Shown piece after piece: positions 62,664-64,000 of a DNA stretch of 64,000 nt (the stretch's first letter is position 1; the number at the start of each line of letters is the position of its first letter). This DNA is from Cranoglanis bouderius (lineage: Eukaryota; Chordata; Actinopteri; Siluriformes; Cranoglanididae). The position numbers and the translations under genes are program-made. The stretch is from NCBI GenBank assembly GCA_023630585.1, contig CM042544.1, forward strand, positions 18,513,256 through 18,577,255, given 5' to 3'. The notes below the pieces were generated by a model that saw only the letters and a list, made by a program, of their open reading frames with translations, made no database searches and was not told the DNA's origin.

Positions 62664-62763
62664 CTCGGTATTATTGTATTATTAATTATAAGCTCAGTAT
62701 TATTGTATTATTAATTATAAGCTCGGTATTATTGTATTATTAATTATAAGCTCGGTATTATTG
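62664..62763. repeat. 29-bp tandem repeat, 3.4 copies
   Basis: The unit starting ctcggtattattgtattatt repeats at 62664, 62693, 62722 and 62751. Copies are almost identical (one g/a change), so the array is recent. Confidence 0.93.
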
Positions 62764-62814
62764 AGGCAAAACCACAGTGAGCAATCAGAACAGCTTCAGT
62801 GTGCATTGGCAAAG

Positions 62815-63175
62815 ATTATACAGTGAGAGAACATCATGCTTCCAAAAGATATTTCTTTAGTTGGTGTTGAAGATGGTGGTGGAGAGTGCTGTTTAAAATC
62901 TCCCACAGGTGTTCAATTGAGTTTAGATCCAGTGAATGAGATCTGCGAAAGTCATAGCATATGATTTTCATACAAACCATATTGTGAGCTCTCTTGCTTG
63001 CCCTGTGGATGGGGACATTGTCATTCTGGAAGCGATCACTCCCATCAGGATAGAAATGATTCATCATAGGATAAAGGTGATCGAACAGAATAACTTTGTA
63101 TTGATTCGCAGTGACCCTTCTCTCTAAGGGGACCAGCGGACGTTCAGTAAAATGCCCCACAGCAGAACAGAGCCA
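62815..63175 (-). mobile_element. Tc1-like transposon fragment, C-terminal half of transposase
   Basis: Minus-strand 62834-63160 reads MGHFTERPLVPLERRVTANQ and continues with FQNDNVPIHRASKRAHNMVC and SLDLNSIEHLWEILNSTLHH, the second Asp and third Glu blocks of a Tc1 transposase. No ends are recognisable. Confidence 0.72.
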
Positions 63176-64000
63176 CTGTTTGTTTTTTTTTCTTTTTATT
63201 TGTCACCCGTCTGTATGCGTGTGTGCAGGATATACACAGGACTGCAGACATTAATATTCCCAAAATCATGATTAACTGAAAGTGTTTCTCTAAAAATAAG
63301 ATTTTTTTTAATGGCTGTTGTTCAAATGTTATTAACTAGCACAAAGACAAAGGGAGACAGAACACACTGTCCAGCACAATATTCTCATCTTTCATTGTGA
63401 AGAACTGCAGCATTACACAGCTTAGTGATTTCATCACCATACAATTAAGCTCCAGTCTATTTAACTCATCAGCTGGTAATTAGGTGCATTAGAGCAGGAA
63501 AACATTAAACACTGCAGTGCTGCAGTCCTCCAGCATTTTCATTTGAGAAGCTCAGATATAAAAATCTGACAGCAGGGATTAAACTGACTTTTTATGCGAA
63601 CAAAGAGCAGAGTTTCAGTACTATCATTTGACAGAAATGTAAATATCATGGCATAATGATAGAATTACACCGTTCTATAGAAAAGCTTTCACTTCGAAAC
63701 TGCGAAATGTGTACAAGCAATAATTAACTGCTGTGTGAAAACTATTTCTGTGTAGCAAACTGTCTATTTTGCTAGTTTAAAGGCTTTTCGCCATAAAGTA
63801 ATCAGTAATTATTTTGATCCTGAAATGAATGTTTCAGGGATAGAAACGGATTTAAATCTAAAATGAACTGTACTGTTCCAATGTTGCTGGCACCCATGAA
63901 ACAAGTCGTGCTCTCAGACCTCCTACAGCCACGACAGCCAGCATCCTGCCCCTGCTATAATAACATCAATGTGATATTTTATCATCTACTATGTTATAGA
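63176..64000. other. Intergenic end of window
   Basis: No gene recognised. A remnant of the palindromic repeat is at 63466-63535. Confidence 0.5.

Overview
This is vertebrate, almost certainly teleost, nuclear DNA. The genes are split into short coding exons with GT/AG boundaries, the non-coding DNA is full of Tc1-like, hAT-like and tRNA-SINE repeats, and there are many long CT, TG and TA microsatellites. Some repeat families resemble ones I know from otophysan fishes such as catfish, but I cannot name the species.

Two protein-coding genes lie on the plus strand. Bases 1 to about 30,470 hold the 3' part of osbpl3 (oxysterol-binding protein-like 3, ORP3). Twenty coding exons cover the end of the PH domain, the central region with an FFAT motif for binding ER VAP proteins, and the complete sterol/phosphoinositide-binding ORD domain through the stop codon. 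The first exons are upstream of the window. Bases about 43,600 to 60,177 (3' UTR perhaps to about 62,030) hold a complete gasdermin E gene (gsdme): one probable non-coding first exon and nine coding exons encoding 476 residues. OSBPL3 followed by GSDME in the same direction is the order I recall for human 7p15, which supports both identifications. The two proteins have no known joint function, so this is synteny and not an operon.

The 13 kb between the genes (about 30.5-43.6 kb) contains no recognisable cellular gene. It holds a fused Tc1 fragment pair, a tRNA-derived SINE, a nearly full-length Tc1 element with a mutated catalytic residue inserted in a TA microsatellite, a nonautonomous TIR element, a Tc1 fragment, and a 1.9 kb fold-back element interrupted by a second repeat. 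The introns carry further Tc1 copies, each with lesions in its transposase, and a 1.86 kb nonautonomous hAT element enclosing two smaller inverted-repeat elements.

The points most worth a second look are: the gasdermin linker with two candidate caspase sites (LMPD and FEVD); several dinucleotide microsatellites that sit directly at 3' splice sites in both genes; the fold-back element beside the gsdme promoter; and separate catalytic-residue substitutions in two otherwise well-preserved Tc1 transposases. I found no CRISPR array, no functional RNA gene, and nothing I would call a wholly new system.
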